From Pelecanus crispus (Eukaryota; Chordata; Aves; Pelecaniformes; Pelecanidae), in assembly GCF_030463565.1 (NCBI RefSeq), contig NC_134652.1, positions 8,025,897 through 8,089,896 on the forward strand: 64,000 nucleotides of DNA, given 5' to 3'. The notes under the pieces are model-generated. The model was not told the DNA's origin and made no database searches. It saw only the letters and a program-made list of their open reading frames with translations. Positions 24,001 to 35,800 of this stretch are shown piece after piece; the stretch's first letter is position 1, and every line of letters starts with the position of its first letter. The translations under genes and the position numbers were made by a program.

Positions 24001-27000
24001 AGGCAAAATTTGGGTTCAGGACCAAAACGTGATGAATATTGATCTAGCTTTTAATATTTACATCAAAATACTTCCACTTAATGAATTCTTCTCAAACCAA
24101 GAGAGCAGACAAAAACAGTAGCTTGAGAAAAACTTTCCAAGCCACAGTGGTGGGTTTGAGCCCAGCTATTTGATTCCTGCAGTCAATTAATTCCAGCGAA
24201 TTCCTGAAGAAGTCACTAATTGAAAAAATAACGACAGCTAAGATAAAGTTAACAGACAACAATGTTCAGTCTCAAAATTTGCATAGTCTCTCCAGAAAAT
24301 GTGCAATCTGGGCAGTTGCAACAGCTACTGGAAGTTAGAGTCAGCTAGGCAAAAAGGAGAAGCTCGTTACATGTCTAGACAAAAACAGCCTGCGCCTCAC
24401 AACTACTTCATGTTCAAAACAAACACATCGCCAGAGATCTGCCAATAAAGAATTATTCAGCAAATAATTTCAAAGAAGAGATAGCTTTTTCATAAAAAAT
24501 AACAAAATGCTTTCTACTTCATAAACAGAAATCAGGGAGAAATTAAATCACCAAATGATCTGCTACAGTTTCCCGCTGTAAGCAGAACTGCTCTGATCCT
24601 CTTTAGCAAGTACGCAGCTGGAAACGAGAAGCAGAAGATGGAACTGTCTCAGCAGCACAGGCGAAAAGATTTTCTTGCATTTTGTTTTGCAAGGGCAGCC
24701 AGAATATCAAGCCTGATGTTTAATCAGATGTACCGTTGGCTCAGGAGGGAGAATTGAGAGGGTATTTCAAATTACTGAAATTGAAAAAAATCCACCACAA
24801 TTCTTGGAATTCCCTCTTTAAAGAACAATATAGATCTCCTGGGCCAGAAATGCCTGGAAGAATGCATAACAGAGATAGATGGCACACATGAGGATTAAGG
24901 TTCCGTATTAAATACACCATAGATATCCACTGTTGTTCTGTGATAAACAATCATTTTTTTAAACTCACTCTCATCACTGTATTGTGTTTGCTGTCCAAGT
25001 CCACTCACTCTGAGGATGTTTCATCACAAATTTTCCAGTCCTTGGTTTTGTTTCTTTTAGAGGATTTTGAGCTCAAAATGTTACATTTGGAGCCTGTGCT
25101 CAAAAGTAGCTCCCTTGAGCGCCATATTGTGGTAAAAAGGATTTCTCTCTGAGGATGGTAGCTCCTCTGTCACTCTGCCTTGTCCCTTTTCCCTGTCCTC
25201 CCACCACCTGTGTAGGGTTGGAGGAAGACAGCTGAGAAAAGCAAGCCCAGAATTCTTGCTGCTGAAGACAAAGCCATCAAAGCTGGAACACCTGGCCTCG
25301 GAAAAGTGTTTCGACATTTCTGATTTGCGTTATCTGTACTATGCTTCTGGTCGCTGCTCCAATGCCCCTTCTCCCTGTAGGTAATGTCCCTCTCTTCTCC
25401 TACTTAGCTATGCCTTCCTAAATAAACCACTCAAAATAAATAAACTTCTGGGATTAAGGAGCATTTTGATGACATGAGCTAGCTAGAAGAAGGAATATGG
25501 TGACCTTGATACATAAAAAGCCGTAAGTCCTTTTCACAGAGAAAGCATGAATTACAGATCTTGCCAAAACCCAATCTAAGAAAAATTCCGCCCTTTACCC
25601 AGGAGACATTTGAGTTTTAATTATCTCTTTCAGAGTCCCTAGACTTTCCTTCTCTTGTATCTATTTTTGTCTGCTTAGTCTAATCAGTGAAGAGACAGTG
25701 AAAACAGAATTTGTCCATCACTTCTGTCAGCTTCACGGCATCCTTCCCCACATGAACTGTTGTTTGGTTAGTGCCCACTTCAAATTCAGGCAGAAAAAAT
25801 GGTTTCTCAAAGATTAGTCATCCTCATTAGCATTCCCACTGTACTGCTAAGGCGAAGTATTTAATATTAATGACCACTGATATTCCCGCACTGTTTGTCC
25901 TGCATCCACAGTGCTTGGTCTCAACGTGGGGAGGAAAAGCAAAAGCAAAGGAACAGTTCGGTCTCGTAACCAAAATGGTGCATAGAAAACAGAAAGGATT
26001 TTCTAATATAATATTCACTAAATCATGGAGAGTGATGAACAAAACCTACAGTGCATGCAGCCACTGCATGGTGGCGGTGGTTTAGTAAGCAGGAATCTGA
26101 GTCGTTTCTGGATTAATGCTCTAACACAGTGCCAGGGGATACTGTGTTGCTGGAGATATCATTATTTCTCTGAGATGTTTTGCCATTTATATCACACGTT
26201 ACATTCAAGAAGACGACAACGTCCCTATTCCAAAGAGAACGAAATCAAAGGGGTGGGGGAGTTGAGAGGACATCTCCTCAATGCCTGCTCCACCAGCTGA
26301 GTGGAGAGGAGGGACATGAGAAAGGGAGAAAGGCTCCACTCTCCTCTTCTCACAGGCCAGATTGCGCCTAAGGAGTAGAGGACTAATAATCTGCTTATTT
26401 TTGAAAGCAGGAAAGGCAGATTGGGTTTTGTATTGATGTATTGCATGCGGAGGTACAAAAGTTCTTCCACCTTCCCCTGTGAAGCTGCATGCATATGTAT
26501 TCCAGTCAGACCCCATTTAGAAAGAGACAATCATAAGAAATTACAGAATACCAATAAAAGACAAGGAAAAAGCATGAATCCTGCCTGTTATAAGGACCCA
26601 TGAAACTTTTCCTAAGACACAGCATGCAAGACATGATGTTTGACTTAAATTTCTGATTAAATAAATACATTCTGCCTACCTAAAATTCATTTCTTGTTTT
26701 GATTTGACGAGTGCATCATGCTTGGTTTCGATTTAGTGCAATGAAGAATATTCTATTAAAACAGAACTTGTATGTGGTAAAATTCATTTAAGAAGTAATA
26801 TGATGTACATATGCCTCCCTGGTTTCCAACAAGAACCCCGTGGCTTTCCCCCATGGCCTGGGTTTCCTGCAGAACACTGTCACCATAATCCTTCCTGGCT
26901 CTTCCAGCCTGGAATGCCACTACTCTTTCCCTAAGCACAGCAGTTCACCCTGGGAGCTTTGTTGACAACTCATTGCGAAACATTCGGGAAAGATACCTGA

Positions 27001-27439
27001 GGATGTGGGTCACTGGCAGCTGGAGAGGAGGGGAAGTGATTTTCAGGTGAGGGGGGGTGGTAACTTGTCCCAAAGAGTTGATGTGCAGCCTTAATTTGAC
27101 CATTAGTATCTCACGAATACAAACCAAGGCAGATAATCATAGCATTTATAACTCTTTAAGAAATTACTACCCTAGATAATCTATTTACGCGCTTTTGTCT
27201 AAATACAATCCCAAGACATGTTCTGAAGTTATCGTTTCCAACTGGACCATCTATTTCCCAACATCAACAAAAATCAGATACGATGTGGAAGAGGAAAGAA
27301 GTGCCAGCACTGCGTTAATTACCACAGCATGCAGACACATATCGTTTTCAGTCAAAACTTAGGGGTCATTTAAGTAGTTATTTAAATTGTGTACAAAGAT
27401 AACATGAGCTGCGACTCAGACTAATGACTGTGTGTAGAC
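21040..27439. other. Intergenic, no gene recognised
   Basis: No supported gene. Overlapping open frames around 26.2-26.5 kb on both strands are about 100 codons and have no recognisable domain. The T8-G12 tract is at 21881-21900. Confidence 0.65.
21881..21900. repeat. T8-G12 homopolymer junction
   Basis: A run of eight T is followed by twelve G in intergenic sequence. It is a low-complexity tract and prone to sequencing length error. Confidence 0.85.
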
Positions 27440-27635
27440 CAGTGATCCCCAACCTTTTCTGACCCCGGACAATAACTCGCTCAGCATTAAGTGTTGTGGG
27501 CAGCATCATACTTTACTCTCCCTAATGGCCTTCAGCTTTAACTTTTTAATTTCCTGTAGGTCTCAGCAGTATGAGAAGGTCTCCCAAGCTTTCTGTTGCT
27601 CACTAACCTGTGAGCCGTGGACTGGGGACTCACTG
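27440..27635. mobile_element. Possible hAT-type nonautonomous element remnant
   Basis: The left end CAGTGATCCCCAACCTTTTC and the right end TGGGGACTCACTG (27623-27635) are near-inverted copies about 196 bp apart. CAGTGNTCCCCAACC is a typical hAT/Charlie terminal pattern. The flanking 8-mers do not match, so no target-site duplication is retained, if there was one. There is no transposase ORF. Confidence 0.4.
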
Positions 27636-28025
27636 AGTGAGGGGTGGTGGATGAAGTATTATCTGACTTGGCTGCTGAGTCCCCTGCTTGTTACGGGTTT
27701 TGGGGGTGGGATATGGAGCCTTGCAACCCTAGTTGCACATGGGCTTCTCTTCTTTTTTTGTAGAAACAAAGTTAATCCGCTTACAGGTGCACACTTACAC
27801 GCGCACATACACACGTAGCCTCCAGCTGTGCCATCAACAAAATTACGTGTCCTTGAAACAGCTGACAATTATTTATGATTTCTCATTTAAAGCCAACCAA
27901 ATTGCCAGGGCGGGTGGATGGGGTGGGAAATACAGAAGTTCCCAAAGTGGCAGGCAGCAGGACGGGCTGACTTGAGAGCTTCCCAGCCACCAAGCCAGGA
28001 AACACGAAATTATTACTCTCCCCTT
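27636..28025. other. Intergenic segment between hAT-like remnant and CR1
   Basis: Mixed-composition sequence with a loose CA-rich stretch near 27790-27815. Nothing else was recognised. Confidence 0.6.
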
Positions 28026-28117
28026 AACTGGTTTAGTGGTGGACTTGGTAGCGTTAGGTTAATGGTTGGACAGGATGATCTTAAAGGCCTTTTCCAACCT
28101 CAACGATCCTATGATTC
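28026..28117 (+). repeat. CR1 LINE 3' end (5'-truncated)
   Basis: The stretch from AACTGGTTTAGTGGTGG through GGACAGGATGATCTTAAAGG, TTTTCCAACCTCAACGATCC and TATGATTC matches the conserved 3' end of avian CR1 elements. It has only one copy of the terminal octamer-like tail. It is 5'-truncated, as most CR1 copies are, and lies only about 300 bp upstream of the CpG island. It is the best clade marker in the window. Confidence 0.9.
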
Positions 28118-28428
28118 CTCCGGATCAGCACGGGGGCCCGGGCACACAGGGCCGGCCACTGCCGCCACCAACCCTGCGCACCCCCTCCTCGGCCGCAGAG
28201 CCTAAGGGGGCTTCTTCCCCTTCCTAAATATAATTAATAATATTTTATATTACCAGTATTGTTAGGTTAATGCTTAATATAAATACAGTATTATTATTCA
28301 TGCAACAGTAGCTAATGCCTACAGAGGTTCCCTCCTGCCCACAGCTCCAGTACAGCTCTCTCTCCCCTCCAGAAATAAAAATAGCGCTAAATTAACGAGA
28401 CCGGGGTCTCAGGCGGGAGGGGGCCCCC

Positions 28429-28632
28429 GGGCCCTGCTCCCCGCTGCCCCCGGGCCCTGCTCCCCGCTGCCCCGGGCCCTGCTCCCCGCTGCCCCCGGGC
28501 CCAGCTCCCCGCTGCCCCGGGCCCTGCTCCCCGCTGCCCCCGGGCCCTGCTCCCCGCTGCCCCCGGGCCCTGCTCCCCGCTGCCCCGGGCCCTGCTCCCC
28601 GCTGCCCCCGGGCCCTGCTCCCCGCTGCCCCC
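28429..28632. repeat. Nine-unit 22/23-bp GC-rich minisatellite
   Basis: There are nine near-identical copies of a unit beginning GGGCCCTGCTCCCCGCTG, followed by four or five C. Unit lengths are 23, 22, 23, 22, 23, 23, 22, 23 and 23 bp. The only substitution I noticed is T to A in the fourth unit (GGGCCCAGC). The complement strand has three G runs per unit (4-5, 4 and 3 G). The array lies at the upstream edge of the CpG island, about 0.9-1.1 kb before the start codon. Confidence 0.95.
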
Positions 28633-29333
28633 GGCGCTGCCCCGGCCTCTCCCCGCCCTGTCCTCGGGCAGCACCGCGGCCGGGGGGCCCTCAGCGGCGG
28701 CAGCCCCGGGTGCCGGCCACGGCACGGCGGGACCGGGGAGGGCAGCGAGGGGAGGGGAGGCGGCCGCCGGCCCCGGCCCCGGCGGCGGGGAGCGGGCGAA
28801 CCCTGCCCTCTGCCCTCTGACCGCCGCGGAGGCCGCCGCCGCCGCCGGCAGCATGGGGAAGGCGGAAGCGGCGGAGCCGGCCCGTCAGGCCGGGCGGCGG
28901 CGGGGGGGGAGCGCGGCGAGAGGCTGAGGCCGGCGGGCGGGAGGAAGGGAGGGCGGGAGGAAGGAGGGCAGCGCCGTGACGGCCGCGGCGGCCGCGGCAG
29001 CCCGGCCCGACACCCCCGCCGGGAGCGGGGCGGCGGCGAGGCCCCCCCCCGCGCCGCCCTCGGGCGCCGGGCCGTGAGGGGCAGGGGGAGGCCGCCGGCG
29101 GGGCCCGCGGCGGGCCGGGCCGGGCCGCGCTGAGGGGGCCGCGGCGCTCCGGGCAGGGCCGGGCCGGGCCGGGCGGCGGAGGGGCCCTGCCCGGGGGATG
29201 CCCTGCGGGCGGCGGGGAGCCGGGCCGGCGGCAGCGGCGGGAGGGGAGCGGGGCCGGCGGGCGCGGGGAGGCCGGGGCGGGGGGCGGGGGGGAGTAGCGT
29301 CGGTGTTGCGGGGGGGAGCCGGCAGCCCCCGGC

Positions 29334-29375
29334 ATGGAGCCGCAGGTAGGGCTGGGTGGGGAGGGGGGAACGTGA
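29334..29375 (+). other. Short upstream ORF in the 5' leader
   Basis: An ATG in a good context (C at -1, G at -3, G at +4) starts MEPQVGLGGEGGT and stops at TGA 29373-29375. It is not in frame with the main start at 29521. It matters only if transcription begins upstream of 29334. Its fourth codon overlaps a donor-like CAG/GTAGGG, so it could instead be the end of an alternative leader exon. Confidence 0.4.
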
Positions 29376-29520
29376 GGACCGGCGAGGGCCACCCGCGGCG
29401 GGCAGCGCTGGAGGAAGGAGCGCGCCGAGCCCTGGCAGGTGCCTCGCCGTAAGCGCCCTTACGCGGCGGCTCGGAGACTTAGAGACGGTGCGTTTGCTGT
29501 TGCTGCCGCGATCCGCAAAG

Positions 29521-29873
29521 ATGCTGCTAGCAGAGCAAGCCCAGAAGTGGTTCCCAACTCACGTGCAAGTTACGGTCCTTCAAGCCAAAGGTCTGAAGCC
29601 GAAAGGTAAAAATGGCAGCAACGATGCCTACACCATCATACAGCTGGGCAAGGAGAAGTACTCCACCTCGGTGGCCGAGAAGACCCTGGATCCCGTCTGG
29701 AAGGAAGAGGCCTCCTTCGAGCTCCCTGGATTACTCATGCAGGAGAATCCAGAGAAGTACATCCTGTACCTGATTGTCATGCACAGGTCGCTGGTGGGGC
29801 TGGACAAGTTTTTGGGACAGGTGGCGATAAGCCTGAATGATATATTTGAGGACAAGCAAAGAAGGAAAACGGA
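29521..29873 (+). CDS. RAB11FIP2: RAB11FIP2 coding exon 1 (start codon, C2 domain)
   Basis: This exon encodes residues 1-117 plus two bases of codon 118. It starts MLLAEQAQKWFPTHVQ and carries most of the C2 fold, including the TLDPVWKEEASFEL strand pair (55-68) and LGQVAISLNDIF (98-109). The ATG has A at -3, a favourable context. The frame is open upstream only back to an in-frame TAG at 29347-29349, with no in-frame ATG between, so 29521 is the first usable start. The donor is GTAAGT at 29874. If the exon is read through, TAA follows at once at 29875, which confirms the splice point. The untranslated part of the exon must extend upstream into the CpG island. Confidence 0.96.
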
Positions 29874-32800
29874 GTAAGTTGGTTTTTTCCTTTATGATTT
29901 GTATTCCTGGTACGCTTGTGCTTGGGGGGGGAGAATAGTAGCCTTATTATCAACGTACTTTGAAATTAAATTAGGACGTTTCTCTCTTCTGCCGTGTGTT
30001 CAAAGCCCCTAACAGAGTTATGTCATTGCGGCCTAACCTCTTCCAGGGAGAAGTTTACTGTAATCACAGTGGTTGCCCTGCACAGGGAAGGACTGTCAGT
30101 AACTTTAACATTTTTTTACAAATTCTTGTGTGCAACGTGAAGTCGTTACAGCTCATTTTGCTAAAGATTTTTCTTCGTTCTGCTCAGGGCCATGTCCCCA
30201 TTCAACTCCTACCTCAATTTGAACCATGTATGAGACTCAGACTCCCTCGAAGCCTGGTAGAGTTCTCTTTAAAAATGTTTTCCTTCAATTGCTGCAAGTC
30301 AAAAAGACTGCAAGCATCTTTGAATATTTTATATTTATGTTTTAGTGGTCAATGAACTGTGACTTAGTGAAGGCTTACCACAGCAGCACAGTGCTTTTCT
30401 GATCCTGATTAGTCTTAGGCCGTGATCCTGCAGGCTGCTCTGTACAGCAGGCCTCAACAGAGAAGATTGAAGAGAAATTTCTGCTGTTGTAGTAGCCGCC
30501 ATCATTACCTACATAAGCCTTTGTCGAAGAAAATTGCTGTTTGCCAGCAAGTTCTGGCACTGGAATGAAAAAAAAAAAAAAAAAAGGAAAAAAAAAGCAT
30601 CATAGCAGTTTATTAGGCTGAACTGTAAACGTATCTAACTCAGTTTTTCAACTAACTTAAAATTGTTTATAATTTCTAGTTAGGACATGATGACACAAAG
30701 ATGTCTGGTACCAGCGTAATTTATAAGCGCACTGCAGGCATGCCTGTGACTACATGATTCGTGTTTGTTTTAGCTACGCTTTTCCCACAGAAGTAGTCCG
30801 AGAGCAGCATGGAGGCCTGCAAGCTAGCTGTATGTGGGCAGTGACGTATGAGCACTGACAAATCTTTCTGCAGCGGTTAAAAAGTTCCTGCCCCAGGTGC
30901 CTTTCCTTGTCTAGTAGAGCCTTCAGTAGAGTAGAAAGGCTCCTGTGCCCAAATCTAAACTGTTAAAATTGAAGTCTGGTATTTCTTCTGATGGTGATGG
31001 TGGGTCTATGGTAAGGTGCTGGACTTTGCGTCAAAGCGACTAAGGCTGGCATCGATCGTCTCTCGCTGACTGTGCTGGGGAGGTGTTAACCTCCAGCAGA
31101 GTCCGAGCGGGCAGCTGGAGGCGGAAATGGGTGCAGCGACACCAGCCAGGTCTCGTTGATCAGACAACTGTTTCTGCAGAAACCGTCTCAAAACCTGGTC
31201 CTGCTTCTGTGCAGTGGCTGAGGGTATAGGAGCACCCAAGACAAGTCAAAGCTGCCTTTGCCCTGGTGTTTGTTCGGGGTTTTTTTGTAAACTAGATTTT
31301 TAGCAAAACAGTATGTTCACTAACCGTATAATAGGGAACAACGTGTCTCTGCAGAATCTCTTGTGGGTTCGTGGTCTGAAGTATTATACTTTTTAATTGC
31401 TTATCTTTTTAAGGACAAACCAGTTACCTTGATGCAATACATGGTAATGCCTGTAGCCTTAGGGTCTTAAATCCTATTTACACTTGATTCAGGAAGTTTC
31501 AGTGCTCTTTAGACATGCATCTTAAATATTCTTTAATCATCAGTTGTAATTATCTTGCAAGTCATAGGCAACTACTTTAGATTAAACACCCAGCTGCTCT
31601 ACAGAGAAAAAGGTGAGTGAATGAAGTAGAAACACTAACTGTAAAAACTTTCTAAGTCTAGGTAGAAATACGCATTCAGAAACTGGGGGAAAATATGTAA
31701 ATTATTCAGGTATTACTGTGAGTACCAAAACCTCTTTTCCCTTTGGGGGACCATCGCTTTTGCAGCAATTTTAGCAAAAGTAGTATTGGAGTCTTAAAAA
31801 ATTATTGCAAAAATGTCTAAGTGGGATAATCAACATAGTCCTTGTCATAGTTAAATAAACATTCAGATCTCTTCAGTATTTTTATATGAAGTTGTGCTTA
31901 GCAGGGCTTCATAGGTGTTCTTTACTTTTTCGTTTCTTTCTCTGAAGTGTGAGAAAGGAACTCCGGCTACGTAACCGTGCAGCGGTGCTTCCCTAGACCA
32001 CCACTGAAATTACCAGACAAGCTGTGCTCTGCCTGCGAGCTGTACTGCAGATGGGGGCCTATGGGGAAACCTTTACAAACAGCCCAAGTCCTATTTTCAG
32101 AAGTTACTCGAGCATTTAAGGTTGCAAATCTTATTAAAAGTTGATGGGTGTTAGGCTTCCAGAGCTGAACAGCCGTACTTGTAAAAGTCTTACATACGTG
32201 TAAAAGTGCGGATAGGCGGTTAGTGGGATTTTTGGCAGCACATACTCACTTAATGTCGATTTAAATTCTTAGGAGATAGGAGCCACTGAAAGTCCAGTTT
32301 TCCTGTTGGTGTCTTTAGGTGCTTAGAAACCTAGAAAATGTCCTTTTTGAAACTCACTTTTGAAAAAATAATTCAGAGTCCTTAAGCATTTAGATGTTTT
32401 TGAAAAGTTATCAGGGTTGCCTACTCGGATGCCTTTGTGGAATGTGTGTGTGTTGTTGCTGACTCCTTTCAGCATGAGTTCGAGATGTGGATGCAGTATT
32501 TGGATGTGTATGTGGGAGGAGGGCACACTTTCAAGAATATATTTGCAAATGTGATCTGAAACAAAACACTCTTTCTTTTCTTCCTTTTATTAAATCCTTT
32601 TTGATACAAAATATTCCTAGCCCTGTGTTGGCAGTAAACTAAGGGTAATATATTAGGACCCGAAGACCTTCTAGCCGTGACTGTGGTGTGGGAACTGAGA
32701 TACCCAGTGCCTTTCAAGACCAAGTCCAATGTCTTTATTACCAAAGCATTCTGATGGTTGAAAGCTATATTCATTGTTTCAGAAACACTAATCTGTTTTA

Positions 32801-35800
32801 TTAAGCAATGTTTTTACTTTCAAATATGTTCAACAGGCTTGTGGTGTTATTAAATCCAGAGTTATTTTCTCATGTTGATGTAACCTTAACATTTCTTGCT
32901 TTGTTTGGGGATGAATGAGATCCAGTTATTTGATGAAGTGTCTATTGGTAATATTTCTACTTTTTAATATATTTAATAGCTTCCTCTTTCCAACACAGCT
33001 GTACATATGGTGCTGTAAGAGACAGACTCAAGAGTCACCAGGGTATTGCAAAAAAGATATTTAATATTCTGCACAATGCTGAACCCTGTCAGCAATTCCC
33101 TAGTGCTTTTTTAGTAAGGAGGTATGAGAAGTGAAGGCTACCAGCTGATTTTTGATTCCTAGGAAGACCGTGGGGTGTGTGACTTTCAGTTTTTTGTATA
33201 CATTTTTTTTATTCAATATTTTATAATTTGGAAGAAATAAATTTAAAAATTCACTGCAGCTTCAGAAACATTATGTTAGGGGCAAATAATCCTTTTTTCT
33301 GTATAGCTTTTTTGTCACTTGTCATACCTTAAGAAAAACACTCTCTGTAGTAAAGTTTTCAGGCCAGGCAGAGGCTCATGATAGGATTTGCGCGTCTTGT
33401 GTTCTAATAAACTTGATTTCACACAATATTTAATGAAATAAAGCAGTATATTTACTATAATTTGATAGTGAAAATTTTGTACGCACCATCACGCAATGGC
33501 CTTTTTCTTTCTTTCTGAAATTGATGATTTTTCAAATTCTTAAAAGTGAAAATTCCTGGAACGGTTAGATCCAGATGTGGCTCAGATGGTCCCTTACTAG
33601 GTCTCTTCCTGAGACCTCAGCCAAAGCATCTGCAGGATCCTAGTTCATTTTCTTTCTGTATTGGTGCAAAAGTGCCCATCACACTGTGCTAACTTTGTGA
33701 GTAAGTGTCTCTGGCATCTCTGCTGTAGTTGGAAACGGACAGGCTCTTTTTACTTCTGCTCTTTTCTCCAGAATTGCAAACTAGGCTCCAGATGCTGAGA
33801 GATTTTACTGAGGTTTTTTTAACAGTTCAAAAAGCTCGGGAGATACTGCTTTATTGGAAGTATATTTAGCATAAGTTTTCAGATCTTAGATTTCTGACAT
33901 GGTTTTATTTTCTGCAGTAAAATCCTGTGGGTTTTTTTAACTCATCCTGAGAAATAGATGACAATTTTTTTTGGTCTGCTGTTGGAGAAAAAATATACCT
34001 CTCTTGCTCTCGCAGTTTAAATGTAAAGGATGATCAATGAATGTGTTGTTTTAAAGCATATATACTTTTTTGTAATAATTTCAATTCAGTTATAATTCAT
34101 AGATGCCTTAATACTGCTGAAGATCTGACAATGTGTAACATCAAAACAAATTTTTGAACTATGGTGGAATAAAAAGTAATCATTTACTAACATGTCTTAA
34201 TTTACTGAAGTATTTTTCAGTAGTTTTTCTTAATGACTGTGCTTAGGTTTTTTTCTCCTGTGTGCTAAATGAACACAGCAATAGAAGAACAGATTTCCGT
34301 TAGCTTTCACCATGATGTTACTTATTTCATTGGCATTTGCTTCATCCTTGTTGTTCTCAAATTCCACATTATTTATTGTCCATTCCTTTATTAGCTTTCC
34401 TGGAGGGCTAATGTTATTATACCTTCAGCTGATTTAAGATGCAACACTTGCCTGGAATGTTATAAATTTGAGGGGAGCAGGCGATGGTAGAGTTATTATT
34501 TCTTAGGGAAATTTTGTTGGAGGAGACATTTTTTATTTGTAACTTAATTCCCCTTGTCCTTGGTTTCTATAATACCTCAACAACACCAACACCAATACCC
34601 CTCCCCTCCCTCCCCCCCTAGATTGCAGCAGTGTTGTAAAATTGCTTATTTGAGCATAATACAGTGAAGGAATCTTGGCCTCACCTAAGATGCTTCTCCT
34701 CTGCTTACATCGATCATATAAAATAGTCAAAACCAGCTTCTCGGCAAACAAATAGATAAAAAGAATTAACGATTGACCACGATCAATACCCCTGCATTGT
34801 AAGCACTTATGTTTTAGTGCTGCTGAGCTTCCTGAAAGGTACGAAAATTGTGTGACTTTCTCCAAATTGATGTGAATGCCTTCTTGGCAGCCTTCCTTTT
34901 GGATAGGGACGGGTTCCCCCCTTTGCCTGCCTCTGCCCTGTCCTCTCTCTCATCTGTAGCAGCATAAGCAAGAGGCAGGTGCTTGAGTAGGTGGCTTCAA
35001 ATGCAACTTGAATTATGAACAAGCAAACAACTACTAGTAAACAGATAGTATGATTGTCAAGGACTCGGGGCTTGCTAATGAATAATGCCTTTTTAAAAAA
35101 TTATTCTACAAAACATAACACATTATGAACATTATTTACTATTTTTGAGTCTTACATTTAGTTTAAACCAGAAAAATGCGTTTTAGGTGATAAAACTAAA
35201 TAGTAGTGGAAACGGCAGGCTGTAGCAGAAATTTTCAAAATGTGGCTAAAGTAAGAGAAAAAACTCATTCCACTCTGGTCAAAAGTGGGAAGAGTAGTAA
35301 CACCAAAATTTGTTAAAGGTGCAGTAATAATGAGCATCCTGGGGGATCCATACGGATTTGTGCTGTTGCTTTTGTGGTACCACTCAGTAAATGTAAAAAA
35401 AAAAAAAAGGAGAGTTAGTAGCGAGGAACAGAAGCAAAAGATGGTTATGGGGGAAAACAGAAAGTTGCGCCCAGTTGTAGCTTCATGGGATTATACCAAT
35501 ATTTTCAAATTATCTAGTAATATTCCCAGCATTTACACTTTGACAACAAATGCAAGCACATCCTCTGAATAAGTCGTAATTCTCAGTCAGAGTCTGAGTG
35601 CCATCTGGATTGAAATACTTCGCCATTTTCTGTGCACACACACACATGCTTGAACACACGCTCAACTGAAATAACTGGCCTTAGTTCTCAATCCTTCAGT
35701 TATTTTGTCTCTAAAATAAAAGTTGTCATACATAGTCTTTAGCCAAAATAATAAGTAAACTAAGACCACTTAATTCTTTTGATTATAGTTGATGTTAGCT

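Larger units (their letters stand above)
28400..29520 (+). promoter_or_regulatory. RAB11FIP2: CpG island: promoter and 5' UTR of RAB11FIP2
   Basis: An abrupt block of very high G+C, dense in CpG, sits directly upstream of the start codon, while both flanks are AT-rich. GC-box-like sites (GGGGCGG) lie at 29027-29033 and 29274-29289. I see no convincing TATA box, which fits a housekeeping-type dispersed promoter. The transcription start cannot be placed from sequence alone. An upstream ATG at 29334 opens a 13-codon ORF ending at TGA 29373-29375. In mammals a lncRNA (CASC2) is transcribed divergently from the RAB11FIP2 promoter region, and nothing here proves or excludes a counterpart. Confidence 0.85.

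Noticed and set aside
26205..26530. Overlapping frames of about 100 codons on both strands
   Set aside because: Several frames are open at once because of local composition, with no domain; not evidence of a gene.
1..28000. FAM204A or CASC2 counterpart upstream of RAB11FIP2
   Set aside because: These are neighbours in mammals, but I found no sequence here that I could match to a FAM204A exon, and a lncRNA cannot be recognised from sequence alone.
28429..28632. Regularly spaced repeats resembling a CRISPR-like array
   Set aside because: Units are contiguous with no unique spacers, G+C is extreme, and the setting is a vertebrate CpG island. It is a minisatellite.
28691..29392. 233-codon minus-strand frame across the CpG island
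   Set aside because: The product is Pro/Ala/Arg/Gly low complexity, expected from CpG-rich DNA that lacks stop codons; no splice or domain evidence.
29356..29520. N-terminal extension of RAB11FIP2
   Set aside because: The open stretch has no ATG (its apparent start at 29356 is GTG), and an in-frame TAG lies at 29347-29349. The ATG at 29521 matches the family's N-terminus.
30541..30596. A-rich tract as the tail of a processed pseudogene
   Set aside because: No coding-like sequence precedes it and no flanking duplication was seen.
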